DNA of 64,000 nucleotides from Adlercreutzia sp. ZJ141. GTDB lineage: Bacteria; Actinomycetota; Coriobacteriia; Coriobacteriales; Eggerthellaceae. Numbering within the stretch: position 1 is the stretch's first letter; the number at the start of each line of letters is the position of its first letter. The stretch covers positions 99,072 to 163,071 of the forward strand of contig NZ_JAAKEB010000005.1 of NCBI RefSeq assembly GCF_011038965.1. The letters are read 5' to 3'. The position numbers were made by a program, and so were the translations under genes. This document shows, piece after piece, positions 54,063 to 62,824 of the stretch. The notes beneath the pieces were generated by a model, which saw only the letters and a program-made list of their open reading frames with translations, made no database searches and was not told the origin of the DNA.

Positions 54063-55376
54063 TCAGAACCCGTCGCCACCCTTTCGTTTCACTTCGCGAA
54101 CGGAACTTTTCGCCGACCCCTTCACCACTGGATGAGCGGCCGTAGCGTCGGCCATAGGATCAACCACAGCGTCATCGCCTTCGACACCGCCTTTGAAGAA
54201 CACCCCATCGGGTGCCACAATGCGCCGTCCCGTACGCTTTTCGAAATAATACACGAACACCGACTTTGCCATAGCAACAATGGGAATGGAGAACAACATA
54301 CCGACAAGTGTACCCATAACGCCGTAGGCAGCGCCACCAAGCGCTGAACCCACCATGAGCGCAACGAGCACAAGCGCCGGATGCGCATCGACCGACCCTT
54401 GCATGATGCGGGGGTATACCACCGTTGCCACAAAGCAGTGCACCAGCACGAATCCCAGCACAGCCAATGCCGCCACAACTACGCCATCGAATACACCCAC
54501 TACGGCAAGAATAATGCCACCCACCCACGGACCGATAACGGGAACGATGTTCACAATGGTCATGATCACGCCCAAAACCGCGGCGCTTGGCATACCAATG
54601 ATTGCAAACCACACGCCCGAGCACACACCAACGATGGCGCTTTGCAACAGCGTGCCACGAATGAAGCCACTCATCACGCGTGTAGCGGTGATGTGCAGCA
54701 TTTCAGCCTCTTCGCGATGTTTGTCACTGACAAGACGATTACATTCTCTCCCGATGCCAGGAAGTTCAAGGAGAATCCAGAACGACACCACCAGTGCAAA
54801 CAAAATCTCGAGCGCCGCGTTAACAAGCCCAGCTCCCAACGCCACGATGCCGTTCGCGCTGGATTTTGCGAGCTCGGAAGCCATCGCACTCAGCGACGAG
54901 AACGTTTCAGTTCCCCACTGCTGGATGGCGTCACTTTGGAAGAGATAGGAATAGCGTTCGTAGAGCTGGTTAAGCAGCGCGCTTATATCGTCGATGCGAG
55001 CAGGCATGCTGCTCACAAATTCGCTGACTTGGCCGATCAAACCATGCGCGGGCGAAAACATGAGCAGGCACACGCATGCGACTACCACAAACATAAGCAC
55101 GAACGCAGCGGCCGTCGCCCAGAAACGGGGCATGCCGCGGCGTTCGAGCGAATTGACCGGACCGCGCAAGCAGAATACGATAATGACCGTGAGAATGAGG
55201 ATGGCAATGGCTATGTGAAGTACGCTTATGGCCTTCGCTGCTACCAGAAGCAAAAGAACAGCACCAATAGTACTCCAAATGCGCAGGCACAACGTGCGAG
55301 CCTTCAGCTCCGCGCAATCAAGGCCGCCTGGCTCCCCGCAAACTAATACGGGTTCCTCCGAACACTCCCGAGACAA
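54063..55376 (-). CDS. AI-2E/PerM family transporter
   Basis: 437 residues with about eight membrane helices, first two at about 33-70, the typical soluble segment between helices 3 and 4 (about 115-210), and the conserved later part VVSFWILLELPGI, IIGMPSAAVLGVI, IVNIVPVIGPWVGGI and VVYPRIMQGSVDAHPALVLVAL. The family includes TqsA and Na+/H+ antiporters; substrate is unknown. It starts at TTG near 55376 with a GGGGGC stretch upstream and follows the DUF948-like gene by about 12 bp. The last 45 residues are a hydrophilic tail. Confidence 0.88.
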   Translation of the reverse strand: MSRECSEEPVLVCGEPGGLDCAELKARTLCLRIWSTIGAVLLLLVAAKAISVLHIAIAILILTVIIVFCLRGPVNSLERRGMPRFWATAAAFVLMFVVVACVCLLMFSPAHGLIGQVSEFVSSMPARIDDISALLNQLYERYSYLFQSDAIQQWGTETFSSLSAMASELAKSSANGIVALGAGLVNAALEILFALVVSFWILLELPGIGRECNRLVSDKHREEAEMLHITATRVMSGFIRGTLLQSAIVGVCSGVWFAIIGMPSAAVLGVIMTIVNIVPVIGPWVGGIILAVVGVFDGVVVAALAVLGFVLVHCFVATVVYPRIMQGSVDAHPALVLVALMVGSALGGAAYGVMGTLVGMLFSIPIVAMAKSVFVYYFEKRTGRRIVAPDGVFFKGGVEGDDAVVDPMADATAAHPVVKGSAKSSVREVKRKGGDGF

Positions 55377-55388
55377 GCGAAACGCCCC

Positions 55389-56099
55389 CTACGCTTTCAA
55401 ACCTTCGGCACTCTGCTGCTGGACACCTACCGATGCGGCAGCCGCACCAGACGCAGCCTGATCGGCCGGTGCTACTGGCTGCGGAACCGTAACGTAGCCA
55501 TCTTTGGAGCCATGAGCACCCTCTGACGAAGCTCCCTCACCAGCGCTCACAGGTTCAGCTTCCGTAAAACCGCGTGAAGCAGCAGCGCTTGAAGCAGCGT
55601 CTTCTTTGGCGGGATGTGTGGACTGCACAGCCTTGGATGCAGCAGCCTCGGCGGCTTTCGCCTCGCCCAGCGCCACCGACGCATCGCTTGCCGCCTTTGG
55701 CTTAAAAGCATCGCGAATACGCGTCGAAGCAGACGCGATCAGGTTCAGCGGTGTGCTGGCCACGGCATCAACCGCATTAACAGCCGAAGTTGCTGTGTCG
55801 GTGATGTCGCCGATGTTTTCTAGAATCTGGTCGAGACGCATGACTTCCAAATTCACGGCATCGACCGTTAGCGACACGCGGTCAACCAGCGGGTCGGCTT
55901 TCGCAATGAGCGGCTTGCACGCCGCAGTGATTTCCTCGACGTTGGCAAGCGTGGGTTCGAGCTGCTTTTGCATAGTGTCAACCGTTTGCCTGGTTTTGCG
56001 AACCGTCGCGACCAGCTCAAACGCGAGCCACGCCAACGCCGCAACGGCAACGATAGCAACGGCGATCAGCACGATACTCAAAATATCAGTGGCACCCAT
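55389..56099 (-). CDS. DUF948-like membrane-anchored protein
   Basis: 236 residues. ATG 56099 with AAGGAGG upstream (the ATG at 56132 would read through it). One membrane helix (about 4-26), then a long alpha-helical, probably coiled region (TVRKTRQTVDTMQKQLEP, VDRVSLTVDAVNLEVMRLDQ) of the DUF948/YtxG kind and an Ala/Ser-rich tail. These proteins are membrane-bound with unknown function and in actinobacteria often sit between rarA and alaS, as here. Confidence 0.8.
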   Translation of the reverse strand: MGATDILSIVLIAVAIVAVAALAWLAFELVATVRKTRQTVDTMQKQLEPTLANVEEITAACKPLIAKADPLVDRVSLTVDAVNLEVMRLDQILENIGDITDTATSAVNAVDAVASTPLNLIASASTRIRDAFKPKAASDASVALGEAKAAEAAASKAVQSTHPAKEDAASSAAASRGFTEAEPVSAGEGASSEGAHGSKDGYVTVPQPVAPADQAASGAAAASVGVQQQSAEGLKA

Positions 56100-56271
56100 G
56101 ACGAACCTCCTTGTATACCGTGAAAGTTTCATTCACTATAGCACGTCAACCCCACAACACCAGGGAATCCTTATCGCTTTGGCAAAGCGTTTCCATTCCG
56201 CAACCAACACCAAACCACGCTAAACCGCGTCAAACCACCACACCTATGTCAACTTACGCCAACCATCGAAA

Positions 56272-57609
56272 CTAGCACTCGCCTGTGTCAACTTCGTCAG
56301 CGTCGGCGCGATCACGCGCAGCGGCATCGGCACGGTACGCCTCCCACCCGCGTGGACCCGGATGGTAGAAACAGCCCCGCTCCAAGCCGTCGGGCAGATA
56401 GCGCTGGTCGACCCAGCCAGACGGATACGAATGAGGGTACTTGTAATCGCCGTAGTTTTCCGAACCTGGCCGGTGCCGGTCGCGCAGATGATTGGGAACT
56501 TGACGGGCAGGCCCTTGGCGAACTTCGGCTAATGCAGCATCGATACCCGCTTCGGCGGCATTGCTTTTCGGTGCAAGCGCCAGATAGATGGCAGCCTGCG
56601 CGAGATTAATGCGGCATTCTGGATAACCAATAACCTCGGCTGACTTAAACGCCGCCTCGGCAATAAGCAGCGCCTGCGGATCGGCATTACCGATGTCTTC
56701 CGATGCCGCAATAAACATGCGCCGCGCGATGAACTTCGGATCTTCCCCACCATCGATCATGCGCGCGAGCCAATAGAGCGCAGCGTCGGGATCAGACCCT
56801 CGCATAGACTTAATGAATGCGGATATGACATCGTAGTGCATATCCTTACTTTTATCGTAGGGCAAGGCGCGATGCGGCACAGCAATACGCACATGTTCGG
56901 CTCCCACCCGCGCGGGAGCGGCGGAAGTTCCCGGCTCGAGCATGCCCGCGGCAAGCTCGAGCGTGGTTAGCGCCGCACGGCCATCGCCACCAGCAAGCAA
57001 TACGATGTCGTTTAACGCATCGTCATCAAGCTGGTACGTGCCACCAAGACCCCTTTCATCAGCTACCGCACGCCGCACCATTTCGGCAATATCGGCATCG
57101 GTAAGGCTTTTCAACTCGATAATGCGCGAGCGACTGTTCAGCGCGGAGTTCACCTCGAAAAACGGGTTTTCTGTTGTGGCACCCACTAGCACAACAATGC
57201 GATCTTCCACTGCATGCAGCAACGCATCTTGCTGACTGCGGTTGAAGCGGTGGATTTCGTCCACGAACAAAATGGTGCGCCGCCCCGACAGGGCAAGACG
57301 CTCATTGGCGGCGTCGATTTCGCGACGAAGATCGGACACAGTGCCGCCGATAGCTGACACCTCCACAAACGCCGCCTTAGTGGTTTCGGCAATAACATGC
57401 GCGATGGACGTTTTGCCCGTGCCAGCCGGGCCATACAAAATAAGCGAGCTTAAGCAGTCTTGCTCGATGGCGCGGCGCAGCCAGCTGTCCGGACCAACGG
57501 CATCCTGCTGACCGACAAGTTCATCGAGCGAACGCGGACGCATGCGCACAGCAAGCGGAGCCACCGTGGCCCGACGTTCGTTTTCCATTGCTGTGAATAA
57601 GGTATCCAT
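56272..57609 (-). CDS. rarA: Replication-associated recombination protein A (MgsA/RarA)
   Basis: 445 residues. AAA+ clamp-loader-like ATPase acting at stalled forks. MRPRSLDELVGQ, Walker A YGPAGTGKTS, Walker B ILFVDEIHRFN, SRP-like box and sensor 1 GATTENPFFEVNSAL are followed by the tetramerisation domain with KSMRGSDPDAALYWLARM and the C-terminal YKYPHSYPSGWVDQRYLP. ATG 57609 has no Shine-Dalgarno; a promoter ends exactly 6 bp before it, so the mRNA is probably leaderless. Confidence 0.95.
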   Translation of the reverse strand: MDTLFTAMENERRATVAPLAVRMRPRSLDELVGQQDAVGPDSWLRRAIEQDCLSSLILYGPAGTGKTSIAHVIAETTKAAFVEVSAIGGTVSDLRREIDAANERLALSGRRTILFVDEIHRFNRSQQDALLHAVEDRIVVLVGATTENPFFEVNSALNSRSRIIELKSLTDADIAEMVRRAVADERGLGGTYQLDDDALNDIVLLAGGDGRAALTTLELAAGMLEPGTSAAPARVGAEHVRIAVPHRALPYDKSKDMHYDVISAFIKSMRGSDPDAALYWLARMIDGGEDPKFIARRMFIAASEDIGNADPQALLIAEAAFKSAEVIGYPECRINLAQAAIYLALAPKSNAAEAGIDAALAEVRQGPARQVPNHLRDRHRPGSENYGDYKYPHSYPSGWVDQRYLPDGLERGCFYHPGPRGWEAYRADAAARDRADADEVDTGEC

Positions 57610-57615
57610 GCCGCT

Positions 57616-57645
57616 ATGGTATCACACGAACAAGTGTTTGTGCAA
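57616..57645 (-). promoter_or_regulatory. Promoter of rarA giving a leaderless transcript
   Basis: Minus strand: TTGCAC (57645-57640), 18-bp spacer, TGA-TACCAT extended -10 (57621-57616). The expected start of transcription coincides with the A of the rarA ATG at 57609. Confidence 0.6.
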
Positions 57646-57793
57646 AATGTTCTTGGGGTTCATCAAAAAACATACTGCACGCTGCATTCAGTTCTTTACA
57701 TCGTTACATCGCTTTACATCGTGTGCGCCCTTACTTCGGAAACTGCCACATGTCAAGACTTCAATTGGCGCGCCCATAGCGTATACTCATAAG

Positions 57794-57968
57794 TGGTTCC
57801 ACCCCCGCAACCATACTTTGCGATGGACCGACGTATTTTACTTGGGAGCCTCAGATCGCTCGTGAAATGGAGATTCGCATCCGTTGATGCGAAAACCAGG
57901 AAGCGCGCTGCGGGCACCCACCTTGTTCAAGGTGGGTTCATCCTTCTGGTCGGGGGTGGGCCTTTTTT
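57794..57968 (+). ncRNA. ssrS: 6S-like RNA
   Basis: A TATACT at 57782-57787 predicts a 5' end near 57794. The 5' segment GGTTCCACCCCC (57795-57806) pairs with GGGGGTGGGCC (57952-57962), directly followed by T6 (57963-57968), so the ends close on each other at a terminator. Inside are a perfect 8-bp hairpin (57874-57881/57886-57893) and a perfect 10-bp hairpin ACCCACCTTG/CAAGGTGGGT (57916-57925/57928-57937). The latter lies where 6S RNA has its 3' central-bubble hairpin, and its sequence recalls the E. coli 6S segment CACCUUGAACC. Length about 175 nt and divergence from rarA also fit; I recall a 6S RNA gene lying close to rarA in B. subtilis. 6S RNA sequesters RNA polymerase holoenzyme. Another structured RNA class remains possible. 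Confidence 0.65.
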
Positions 57969-58025
57969 GTGCCGCGCAATACGTAGCTCCATCGAGCACA
58001 TAGACGATGGCACCCCATGCCGACG

Positions 58026-59345
58026 TTAGGGTTCCAGCGCAGTCAGAGGCACAACATACACGCCGCTTTCTTCATCTCGCCGCCAGAACGGCGACGCGGC
58101 CGTGAGTACCATCATGAACTCTGGTTCGGGGTTGCGCGCCGCTGGGTTGGCAGCGATTTTTCCTGCAAGTCGCTGTAGATTAGCAATACCCCTGGGAACC
58201 TTGTCTTCCCCAAGCTTCACCTCGATAGCCGCCCAGCGGCCATCGTTCAGATCGAAGACGATGTCGGCTTCCAAACCATCAGCATCCCCGTAGTAGCGCA
58301 ACGAACCCGCATGACTACCTGGCAGCAGGGACGCGAATACGCGTAGCTCGTGAACACACAGAGATTCGAAGAGTAAGCCGAACGTTTGGGAGTCCGACAA
58401 CAGTCTTTCAGGCCCCATCCCCAACAGCGACGCAGCGATGGAGGGGTCGGCGAAGTAGCGTTTGGATTTCGTACGCAAGCGCGATTTTGAGCGCACGGGA
58501 GCATCCCACCCAGGAAGCTCTTCAATGAAAAAGAGGTCCTCGAACATGTCGAGGTAGCGCCTGACCGTGGAGCGCGCCAGGTCGACATTGTCCTCTCCTA
58601 GATCGGCGTCCGCAGCCAGAGTGTCGAGCGTGGCCGACGTCGCCACGTTCCGCGCAAGCGACAGCGCCAACCTGCGCGCGGTTTGGGGCACACCGCCTTT
58701 TTTTGGCACACTCACGTCGAAAAGCGCGCCAAGGTACTGACTCACAACCTCGGCAGCATCTTGCGGTGTTGCTCCGACCAGCGCTGGCCACCCTCCAACA
58801 CAGATGGCATCTGCAATCTGTGCAAGACCAAATTCTTGCGCAAGGCCCGACTCGAAGTTGCCGGCAAACAGGCCCGAAAGCGACACACCGCCCCGAGCAA
58901 TTCCGCGCTCGAGAAGCGTCATCGTGCTCATGTCGATACGAGCGATGCGCCCGGCTCCACTATGCGACACCTTGTCCTTTTCGGGTGTTGAAGAGCCAGT
59001 GAGAATGTAAAGTCCCTTGCTGCCGCCCGAGCTGTCGATCGCTCTGCGCGCGGCGTCCCACACGGCAGGCACCTCCTGCCACTCATCGATCACGTGCGGA
59101 CTCTGCCCGCGCAACGCCAGCCGAGGATCCGCCTTAACGAGGGTACGCACGTTCTCGTTGTCCAAAAAAATTGAACTCTCACCAAAGGCGAAGGAACTCC
59201 AGGATTTACCACACCACTTAGTTCCGCGCACCTCGACAGCGCCAAACAACCCCAGCAGCCTCTCAATCCGCGCGTCTATGAGTCTAGGGGCGTAGCCTTC
59301 CGGCTTATCAGATCCGTAGGTGATCTGTTTCCCGTAGAACACCAT
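58026..59345 (-). CDS. AAA ATPase with DUF4143 domain (second copy)
   Basis: 439 residues from ATG 59345, seven bases after AAAGGAGG. Walker A RGTKWCGKSWSS (about 40-51), Walker B-like HVIDEWQEVP, sensor LYILTGSSTP, a winged-helix middle and a C-terminal DUF4143 nuclease-like core with GLEADIVFDLNDGRWAAIEVKLG. It is only distantly similar to the ATPase at 8217-9593. Biological role is unsettled. It lies between a 6S-like RNA and a fragment of a third ATPase, with a three-copy direct repeat at its promoter. Confidence 0.88.
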   Translation of the reverse strand: MVFYGKQITYGSDKPEGYAPRLIDARIERLLGLFGAVEVRGTKWCGKSWSSFAFGESSIFLDNENVRTLVKADPRLALRGQSPHVIDEWQEVPAVWDAARRAIDSSGGSKGLYILTGSSTPEKDKVSHSGAGRIARIDMSTMTLLERGIARGGVSLSGLFAGNFESGLAQEFGLAQIADAICVGGWPALVGATPQDAAEVVSQYLGALFDVSVPKKGGVPQTARRLALSLARNVATSATLDTLAADADLGEDNVDLARSTVRRYLDMFEDLFFIEELPGWDAPVRSKSRLRTKSKRYFADPSIAASLLGMGPERLLSDSQTFGLLFESLCVHELRVFASLLPGSHAGSLRYYGDADGLEADIVFDLNDGRWAAIEVKLGEDKVPRGIANLQRLAGKIAANPAARNPEPEFMMVLTAASPFWRRDEESGVYVVPLTALEP

Positions 59346-59360
59346 GACCTGGCCTCCTTT

Positions 59361-59429
59361 ATTGTACACTTCATTTTCGAGGATTAGTGTACTTCATTTT
59401 CGAGGAATTTCGCGCTTCATTTTCGAGGA
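59361..59429 (-). promoter_or_regulatory. Three direct repeats with 23-bp period upstream of DUF4143 gene
   Basis: CTTCATTTTCGAGGA occurs at 59369-59383, 59392-59406 and 59415-59429, exactly 23 bp apart. Between the first two, GTACACT (59364-59370) and AGTGTAC (59386-59392) form a 7-bp inverted repeat. The first copy ends about 24 bp before the ATG, so bound protein would block initiation. The third copy contains the stop codon of the ATPase fragment upstream. Confidence 0.75.
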
Positions 59430-59518
59430 AGGTTGATTGCGGGGTTGATTGTCATACCCTTACCCATGCCCATGCGCAGCTCCAAATCGTGCACGTACTT
59501 ATCCCGCTCAATTCTCAT
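59417..59518 (-). pseudogene. N-terminal fragment of a third ATPase gene
   Basis: From ATG 59518, with TTAGGAGGGG upstream, the frame reads MRIERDKYVHDLELRM and stops after 33 codons. That opening is typical of DUF4143/DUF4143-like ATPases (M-x-I-x-R-D-x-Y-L-x-x-L), which then continue to a Walker A motif; here it breaks off before it. It is probably a remnant left by recombination at the repeat. Confidence 0.5.
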
Positions 59519-59528
59519 GCCGCCCCTC

Positions 59529-59570
59529 CTAATGACATTTTTTCCCGCAAGCGTGATTTTTTGTCATTAG
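59529..59570 (-). promoter_or_regulatory. Perfect inverted repeat upstream of the ATPase fragment
   Basis: CTAATGACA (59529-59537) and TGTCATTAG (59562-59570) form a 9-bp inverted repeat with T6 runs inside each arm. It starts about 10 bp before the fragment's ATG and overlaps its ribosome binding site. It may be an operator, or a terminator for ugd, which ends about 90 bp to the right. Confidence 0.5.
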
Positions 59571-59656
59571 AATCGTAATCGAGCGAAAAGCTCTTCACAA
59601 TCAGCAGCACAGCTTGGCACAGCACACTAAGGCCCTCGGAGAAATGACGTATGCCC

Positions 59657-60898
59657 CTAATCCCGCCGGAACAAGTCGCGCGTGTATACCTTATCGGCCA
59701 CATCGGACAGTTCATCTGACCAGCGGTTAGCCACAATAATGTTGCAGCGGCGCTTGAACGCGGTCAGGTCGTGAGTAACTTCAGAGCCGAAAAATTCGGG
59801 GGCATCGAGTGTCGGCTCGTAGACTACCACCGGTATTCCTTTGGCTTTCACGCGCTTCATAATACCTTGGATAGAACTTGCTCGGAAGTTGTCAGAACCT
59901 GACTTCATAACAAGACGGTAGACTCCCACAACAGGACGCTCGACACCTTCATATACGAGTTTCCAAACGCGGCTTACCACTTCTTCGGCCACGTAGTCTT
60001 TGCGAGTACGGTTGGAGTTTACGATAGCTTCAATAAGGTTTTGGGGCACGTCCTTATAGTTAGCGAGCAACTGCTTGGCATCTTTCGGCAAACAGTAGCC
60101 ACCGTAGCCAAACGAAGGGTTGTTGTAGTGGTCACCGATACGGGGGTCATACCCCACGCCTTCAATAATCTGCCCAGCATCAAGCCCGCGCACGCTCGCG
60201 TAGGTGTCAAGCTCGTTGAAGTAGGACACGCGAAGCGCCAGATAGGTGTTGGCGAAAAGCTTTACTGCTTCAGCCTCGGTTGCGCGCATGATAAGGGTCG
60301 GGATGTCTTTGGCCGGCTCAGCTGCACCTTCAGCCAGAAGTGCAGCGAACTTGTACGCGGCTTCTTCGAGCTCATCCGCAAAGGCAGATTCACTTGGCAC
60401 CCCCACGATAATGCGCGAAGGATGCAAGTTATCATAAAGCGCATGACCCTCACGCAGAAATTCTGGAGAGAACAGGAATCGCCCTTTAGGGTAGCGCTCG
60501 CAGAGTGTGCGTGTGTAGCCTACAGGCACCGTGGACTTTACTACCATAACAGCAGCAGGGTTTACTTCAAGTACGAGCTCGATTACTTGTTCCACGTAGC
60601 GCGTGTCGAAGAAGTTGCGATCAGGGTCGTAGTTGGTAGGTGTAGCGATAACTACTATATCAGCCGCCGCATAAGCCGCGCGCCCATCGAGTGTGGGATG
60701 TAAGTTGAGTGTACGCTCACCGCGCGCCGCTTCGCCTAAGAAGCGTTCGATCTCAACATCGGCAATAGGGCTTTCCCATCGCGCAAGCGCCTCTACTTTT
60801 TCTGGAACTACATCTACAGCATCCACTTGGTTGTGCTGTGCGAGTAACACCGCTAACGACAATCCCACATAACCGGTACCCGCTACTGCGATTCTCAT
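59657..60898 (-). CDS. ugd: UDP-glucose 6-dehydrogenase
   Basis: 413 residues from ATG 60898. Oxidises UDP-glucose to UDP-glucuronate with two NAD+. Rossmann start [37 protein letters not shown], and the catalytic Cys in [15 protein letters not shown]. Some UDP-GlcNAc/ManNAc dehydrogenases are similar, but the compact length and GYCLPKD fit Ugd. It lies 81 bp downstream of an epimerase likely to use its product. Confidence 0.93.
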   Translation of the reverse strand: MRIAVAGTGYVGLSLAVLLAQHNQVDAVDVVPEKVEALARWESPIADVEIERFLGEAARGERTLNLHPTLDGRAAYAAADIVVIATPTNYDPDRNFFDTRYVEQVIELVLEVNPAAVMVVKSTVPVGYTRTLCERYPKGRFLFSPEFLREGHALYDNLHPSRIIVGVPSESAFADELEEAAYKFAALLAEGAAEPAKDIPTLIMRATEAEAVKLFANTYLALRVSYFNELDTYASVRGLDAGQIIEGVGYDPRIGDHYNNPSFGYGGYCLPKDAKQLLANYKDVPQNLIEAIVNSNRTRKDYVAEEVVSRVWKLVYEGVERPVVGVYRLVMKSGSDNFRASSIQGIMKRVKAKGIPVVVYEPTLDAPEFFGSEVTHDLTAFKRRCNIIVANRWSDELSDVADKVYTRDLFRRD

Positions 60899-60979
60899 GG
60901 TCGAATCAGTCCTCTCTCTTCGGTTTTCAACGTGCATAAATAAGGGTCACCTCACTCAGTGGCCCATCAAGTACGAACC

Positions 60980-62050
60980 TTACAGCCCGTAGTAGCCCTT
61001 GTACCAGCGAGCAAACGAGCGCAAGCCATCTTCGAGCTTGGTTGAGGGGCGAAAACCCAGATCGCGTTCAAGCGCAGAAGTGTCCGCATAGGTAACAGGT
61101 ACGTCGCCTGGTTGCATGGCAACAAGCTCACGGTGTGCCGCAAAGTCATAGTCTTTCGGCAACACGCCTTCTTCAACGAGCACGCGTTGCAGCGTATCCA
61201 CAAAATCAAGTAAGTTCTCAGGGTGTGAGTTGCCGATGTTATACACGCGGTGCGCCGCACGCAGTAGCCCGTCAGCTCCTGCCTTTACCGTAGGCGGAGC
61301 ATCCATCACGCGCACCACACCTTCCACAATGTCATCGACGTAGGTGAAGTCGCGTTTACAGTCTCCCATGTTGAAGATCTTTATCTTCTCGCCACGCACG
61401 AGCTTGTTGGTAAACCCAAAATAGGCCATATCGGGACGCCCCATGGGACCATACACCGTAAAGAAGCGAAGTCCTGTGGTAGGAATTGAGTAGAGCTTGG
61501 AGTAGGCATGAGCCATCAACTCGTTTGACTTCTTGGTGGCCGCATACAGCGACACAGGCTCATCCACTCGGTCATCCTCGGAAAAGGGGACTTTCTCGTT
61601 TCCGCCATAGACCGAGCTTGAGCTGGCATACACCAGGTGCCTAACGGGGTGATGCCGGCACGCTTCAAGAATGTTGAAGAACCCGACCAGGTTGGAATCC
61701 ACATAGGCACGCGGATTTTCGATGGAATAGCGCACGCCTGCCTGAGCAGCCAAGTTCACTACCACATCGAAGCTGCGCTCCCCGAACAGCGCCTCGAACG
61801 TGGTCTCATCAGCAAGGTCACCCCGCACAAAGGAGAAGCTTCCTACCGAAAACCCATCCACACACGCATCGTCTGCACTGCCGCCTGCCGCAAGGGCAAG
61901 CATCCGCAGCCTGTCAAGCTTGATTCCAGGATCGTAGTAGGAGTTCACGTTGTCAAACCCCACAACCTCACACCTGCCCTCTTTAAGCAGACGTTTACAC
62001 AAAAACGCACCAATGAACCCGGCTGCACCGGTTACGAGAACCCTATTCAT
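60980..62050 (-). CDS. NAD-dependent epimerase, probably UDP-glucuronate 4-epimerase
   Basis: 356 residues. Extended short-chain dehydrogenase: TGAAGFIGAFLCKRLL at the N-terminus, NLAAQAGVRYSIENP, ASSSSVYGGN and the catalytic YAATKKSNELMAHAYS (Tyr-x-x-x-Lys), TVYGPMGRPDMAYF. The AAQAGVRYS and GRPDMA segments are typical of UDP-glucuronate epimerases (CapI-like). With ugd it would make UDP-galacturonate for capsule or cell-wall polymers. ATG 62050. Confidence 0.88.
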   Translation of the reverse strand: MNRVLVTGAAGFIGAFLCKRLLKEGRCEVVGFDNVNSYYDPGIKLDRLRMLALAAGGSADDACVDGFSVGSFSFVRGDLADETTFEALFGERSFDVVVNLAAQAGVRYSIENPRAYVDSNLVGFFNILEACRHHPVRHLVYASSSSVYGGNEKVPFSEDDRVDEPVSLYAATKKSNELMAHAYSKLYSIPTTGLRFFTVYGPMGRPDMAYFGFTNKLVRGEKIKIFNMGDCKRDFTYVDDIVEGVVRVMDAPPTVKAGADGLLRAAHRVYNIGNSHPENLLDFVDTLQRVLVEEGVLPKDYDFAAHRELVAMQPGDVPVTYADTSALERDLGFRPSTKLEDGLRSFARWYKGYYGL

Positions 62051-62368
62051 TTTTCTCCTTTGTTTTCATTCGGATGTTAATGAGATGTTTGGCTTCCGCC
62101 GACCCCGCCCCGTGAGCCAAGACCCTTCTTTCGTAGTCCATAAAATTCCCGGGTATTCAACGATGTCCCGGTATCCGCTTCTTAGGATCATATGAATGAA
62201 TCACAAAAGGCGATACTTTTCCTTCTGGTTGTTGATTAGAAGAGCTTTGCGTGGTAAAACAATGTCTCAAACATTGCGAATCAGCCACCTCAGCACATCT
62301 CCAAAAAAAGCAATCAGAACCACCCGCACGACATCAGCTGCCGCATGCGGACAGGATGGAAGTGCGTC
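62051..62368. other. Intergenic region before the CdiA-like toxin gene
   Basis: The 318 bp contain a possible short peptide frame MNESQKAILFLLVVD (62194-62241) and a small AATGT/ACATT hairpin (62262-62276). No convincing gene is present. Base composition is lower in GC than the operon to the left. Confidence 0.5.
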
Positions 62369-62758
62369 ATGCAAAGCCGAACAGGGAAGATAATCATTCC
62401 GTCTGACACTAACGTATGGCCTCACGAGATGGAGACCGCCCACGCGCTCGCACGATCGGGCCTCACCGTGAAGTTCATCAGATGCAGTAAGGAACGGCAT
62501 GTCACGTCTGCCGACGTAATCATCGACGGTGACGAATGGGAGATGAAGGCACCTGAGTCATGTAAGCTCAAGATGGTCGAACGTAACCTGCGTCGAGCTC
62601 TCAAGCAGTCGCCGAACGTGATCTTTGACTCCAGAAGAATGAAGGGGATTCCCGATACAGCCATAGAAAGAGAGCTGCGAAAATGGGCTCTTGAGCTGAA
62701 ATCTTTGAGAAGATTGATTCTGGTCAACAGACACGGAAAAGTCATTGCAATCAAGTAG
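62369..62758 (+). CDS. Stand-alone CdiA C-terminal tRNase-type toxin domain
   Basis: 129 residues. IIPSDTNVWPHEMETAHALA opens the domain; SADVIIDGDEWEMKAPE holds the acidic/Lys catalytic core, and the second half ANVIFDSRRM-like strand and LRRLILVNRHGKVIAI fit the CdiA_C tRNase family found at the tips of contact-dependent inhibition toxins. Here it has no delivery domain, signal peptide or obvious immunity gene in the same direction. ATG 62369 has GGAAG upstream; ATG 62345 lacks a site. It may be a mobile cargo gene. The unknown gene at 63225-63785 is on the other strand. Confidence 0.75.
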   Translation: MQSRTGKIIIPSDTNVWPHEMETAHALARSGLTVKFIRCSKERHVTSADVIIDGDEWEMKAPESCKLKMVERNLRRALKQSPNVIFDSRRMKGIPDTAIERELRKWALELKSLRRLILVNRHGKVIAIK

Positions 62759-62781
62759 AAACCTGTTAAACTGAAAGTGCT

Positions 62782-62824
62782 AAAGCGCTCGAACGGTATG
62801 CATTGTACCTCCCTCGGGCGCTTT
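62782..62824 (+). terminator. Terminator of the CdiA-like gene
   Basis: AAAGCGCTCGA (62782-62792) pairs with TCGGGCGCTTT (62814-62824), one G-U pair, 24 bp after the stop codon. Confidence 0.65.
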
